Of a DNA stretch of 64,000 nucleotides, positions 62,250 to 64,000 are shown piece by piece; positions within the stretch are counted from its first letter, which is position 1, and each line of letters starts with the position of its first letter. The DNA is from Spirosoma oryzicola (GTDB lineage: Bacteria > Bacteroidota > Bacteroidia > Cytophagales > Spirosomataceae): contig NZ_CP089538.1 in NCBI RefSeq assembly GCF_021233055.1, positions 5,224,501 through 5,288,500 of the forward strand, in the 5' to 3' direction. Made by a program: the position numbers and the translations under genes. Under the pieces are notes generated by a model that did not search any database, was not told where the DNA came from, and worked only from the letters and a program-made list of their open reading frames with translations.

Positions 62250-64000
62250 ATGAAACAATTTTCATTAGTCTGCTGTCTCGTCGTAGGGCTACTGTTGCCA
62301 ACATACGCGACAGCTCAGATTCAGGTATCGTTTCCTACCAGCCGAGCTGTTTTCCAGCGTAATGCAAGTAACCAAGCCACTTTTCGAATAACGGGGTATT
62401 ACACCGTGCCTATCACGCAAGTTCAGGCTCGTGTCCAGGCCCGTAACAACCAGGGAACGTCTACGGATTGGCAGACCATACTTGACAATCCAAGCGGAGG
62501 TATTTACACTGGCGATTTAACCGTAACAGGAGGCTGGTACGATCTTCAGGTTAGAGGACTGACTAACGGACAGCAAGTTGGAGACGTTACGACGATTGAG
62601 CGCGTTGGCGTTGGCGAGGTGTTTGTCATTGCTGGCCAGTCGAATGCGCAGGGCGTTCATTACAGTGCTCCCGTTTCTACCGATGACCGGGTCAACTGCG
62701 TCAATTACAAATACCCGGAGAATGCCTATCCGAACGATCCTCCCGTTCCCCAATTTTCTCACTTAGATAACAGTGACGGCTTCATCGTCGCACCACGTGG
62801 CATGGGCAGTTGGTACTGGGGACGTTTAGGCGACCTGCTAGCGACCCGTCTGAACGTGCCGATCATGTTTTTCAATGCCGCCTTCACGGGTACTTCCATT
62901 CGAAACTGGAGCGATAGTGCTCCCGAGGGAGGAGCCGCCTATGGGTACGGTGGTAGCCCTTATCCAGCCCGGCAACCATACGCTGGCCTGAAAGTAGCCT
63001 TGCAGTCTTACGCCAACATACTGGGCATCAGAGCTGTCTTGTGGCACCAGGGCGAAGCGGATAATGTGTTCAACACAACTACGCAAAGCTACGTCACCGA
63101 TCTCCAGTTTGTCATTAACCAAACCCGACAAGATTACGGGCGAAACATCTCCTGGGTCGTTGCCAGAGCCTCCCATTACGATCCGTTGGGTGCTAGCAAC
63201 CGCATCATTGCCGCGCAGAATCAAGTTATTTCCACAGTACCGAACGTATTTCCCGGACCGTCTACCGACACGGTTCAGGTTCCACGGTATCGGGCACCAC
63301 TTTTTGATCCCGACCGTGTTCACTTCGATTACAATGGCCTGGTTACAGCCGCTACTTTGTGGAACGGTAGCCTCGATGATTCCTTTTTTCAACGATCAAC
63401 ACCGTTTGGACCTGCTTTAGCACCTACCGTTTCGGTAGCTTGCGCAGGCAACAATCTTACGTTTACAGTTAACGGTACTTACTCCTCAGTTCAGTGGGAA
63501 GCGGGCGAAAGCGGGCGCACTGTAACCAAAGGTCCGGGGGCACTATACCGGGCTAAAGTGAAAGATGCCTCGGGTAATACAAACTATACAGGGTATCTAA
63601 GGGTGTCAGATACCCCAATAGCTAGTGTAGCCAATAACCGCTTACCCATCATTTGTGCCGGTACGACGCTCGCTTTAACGTCCAACTATGATAATGTAAC
63701 CTGGTTAAGTCAACCAAATAACGTGAGCGTCGCTTCAGGAAGAACGTTCAACGCAAGTTTAGTCGGAAGCTATTCAGCTCGCTACCGCGATGTCAGTGGT
63801 TGTGACTTCACGTCAAATACGCTTCAATTGACGACTAGTCCTCTCCCGGCGACTCCGACTATAACAAACGGCAGGTCTACTACGTTTTGCCAGGGCGACA
63901 ACACAACCTTGCAGGCATCCAGTAACAATGTCGTTTACAACTGGAGCGATGGGCAAAAAGCAAAGCAGATCACCGTTACAACCTCTGGTTCCTATACGGC
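62250..64000 (+). CDS. Secreted SGNH/sialate O-acetylesterase-like protein, partial
   Basis: The frame opens at ATG 62250 and stays open to the right edge (about 583 residues seen), so it is truncated by the window. It has a signal peptide ending ATAQ, a short Ig-like segment (about 21-105), and then a SASA-type catalytic domain: block GEVFVIAGQSNAQG with the nucleophile Ser in GQSN, the block VLWHQGEAD and the closing DRVHFDYNG with His. This fits hydrolases that remove acetyl groups from sugars. Downstream are repeated Ig-like modules (VSVACAGNNLTF, PIICAGTTLALTS, TTFCQGDNTTLQAS), as in large type IX-secreted proteins, whose tail would be beyond the edge. Confidence 0.85.
   Translation, partial: MKQFSLVCCLVVGLLLPTYATAQIQVSFPTSRAVFQRNASNQATFRITGYYTVPITQVQARVQARNNQGTSTDWQTILDNPSGGIYTGDLTVTGGWYDLQVRGLTNGQQVGDVTTIERVGVGEVFVIAGQSNAQGVHYSAPVSTDDRVNCVNYKYPENAYPNDPPVPQFSHLDNSDGFIVAPRGMGSWYWGRLGDLLATRLNVPIMFFNAAFTGTSIRNWSDSAPEGGAAYGYGGSPYPARQPYAGLKVALQSYANILGIRAVLWHQGEADNVFNTTTQSYVTDLQFVINQTRQDYGRNISWVVARASHYDPLGASNRIIAAQNQVISTVPNVFPGPSTDTVQVPRYRAPLFDPDRVHFDYNGLVTAATLWNGSLDDSFFQRSTPFGPALAPTVSVACAGNNLTFTVNGTYSSVQWEAGESGRTVTKGPGALYRAKVKDASGNTNYTGYLRVSDTPIASVANNRLPIICAGTTLALTSNYDNVTWLSQPNNVSVASGRTFNASLVGSYSARYRDVSGCDFTSNTLQLTTSPLPATPTITNGRSTTFCQGDNTTLQASSNNVVYNWSDGQKAKQITVTTSGSYT

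Overview
The window looks like a chromosomal segment of a Bacteroidota bacterium, most likely a Cytophagales member close to Spirosoma (inferred from gene content and codon use; no rRNA marker is present). Supporting signs are a SusC/SusD pair, TonB-dependent receptors with an N-terminal carboxypeptidase-regulatory-like domain, many lipoproteins, giant FG-GAP/UnbV proteins, a hybrid histidine kinase carrying an AraC output domain, and promoters of the Bacteroidota type (TTG, about 19 nt, TAnnTTTG). Shine-Dalgarno sequences are largely absent. No phage, IS element, CRISPR array or rRNA operon was seen.

Layout. 1-12.5 kb, all minus strand: SusC, SusD, terminator, two paralogous FG-GAP/UnbV lipoproteins, and the start of a vanadium-haloperoxidase-like lipoprotein. 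13-16 kb: a YdiJ-type FAD/Fe-S dehydrogenase with a strong terminator. 16-20 kb: a secreted M43-type metalloprotease convergent with an APC-family permease. 20-25 kb: a TonB receptor divergent from a Tat-exported Gfo/Idh/MocA oxidoreductase. 25-31.7 kb: small membrane proteins, a PPC-domain protein, an ApbE-like flavin transferase, chorismate synthase, a BatD-like protein and a beta-CASP metallo-beta-lactamase nuclease. 31.8-39.8 kb: penicillin-binding protein 1C and a thioester alpha-2-macroglobulin, the classical periplasmic defence pair. 40-42.5 kb: an Asp/Arg/Asn-repeat lipoprotein, a gamma-carbonic-anhydrase-like protein and a HupE/UreJ-like membrane protein. 42.6-47.4 kb: two tandem M1 metallopeptidases. 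47.5 kb: tRNA-Pro(GGG). 47.8-52.6 kb: a lipoprotein, a GNAT acetyltransferase and a hybrid sensor kinase. 52.6-54.4 kb: a gene-poor stretch with one supported small membrane gene. 54.4-60.4 kb: exbB-exbD-exbD-tonB, a 73-residue membrane protein, a PstS-like lipoprotein and a TPR protein. 60.5-64 kb: adenylate kinase, Obg GTPase and a secreted SGNH/sialate-esterase-like protein cut by the right edge.

How the parts fit. The outer-membrane importers in the first 23 kb need TonB energy, and the TonB motor cluster at 54-57 kb is of the kind that could supply it. The most interesting unit is that motor cluster with its attached small membrane protein, PstS-like protein and TPR protein: there is no phosphate ABC transporter beside it and the usual phosphate-binding loop is altered, so a role attached to the TonB complex is possible. 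The SusCD/FG-GAP/haloperoxidase block is a second poorly explained unit.
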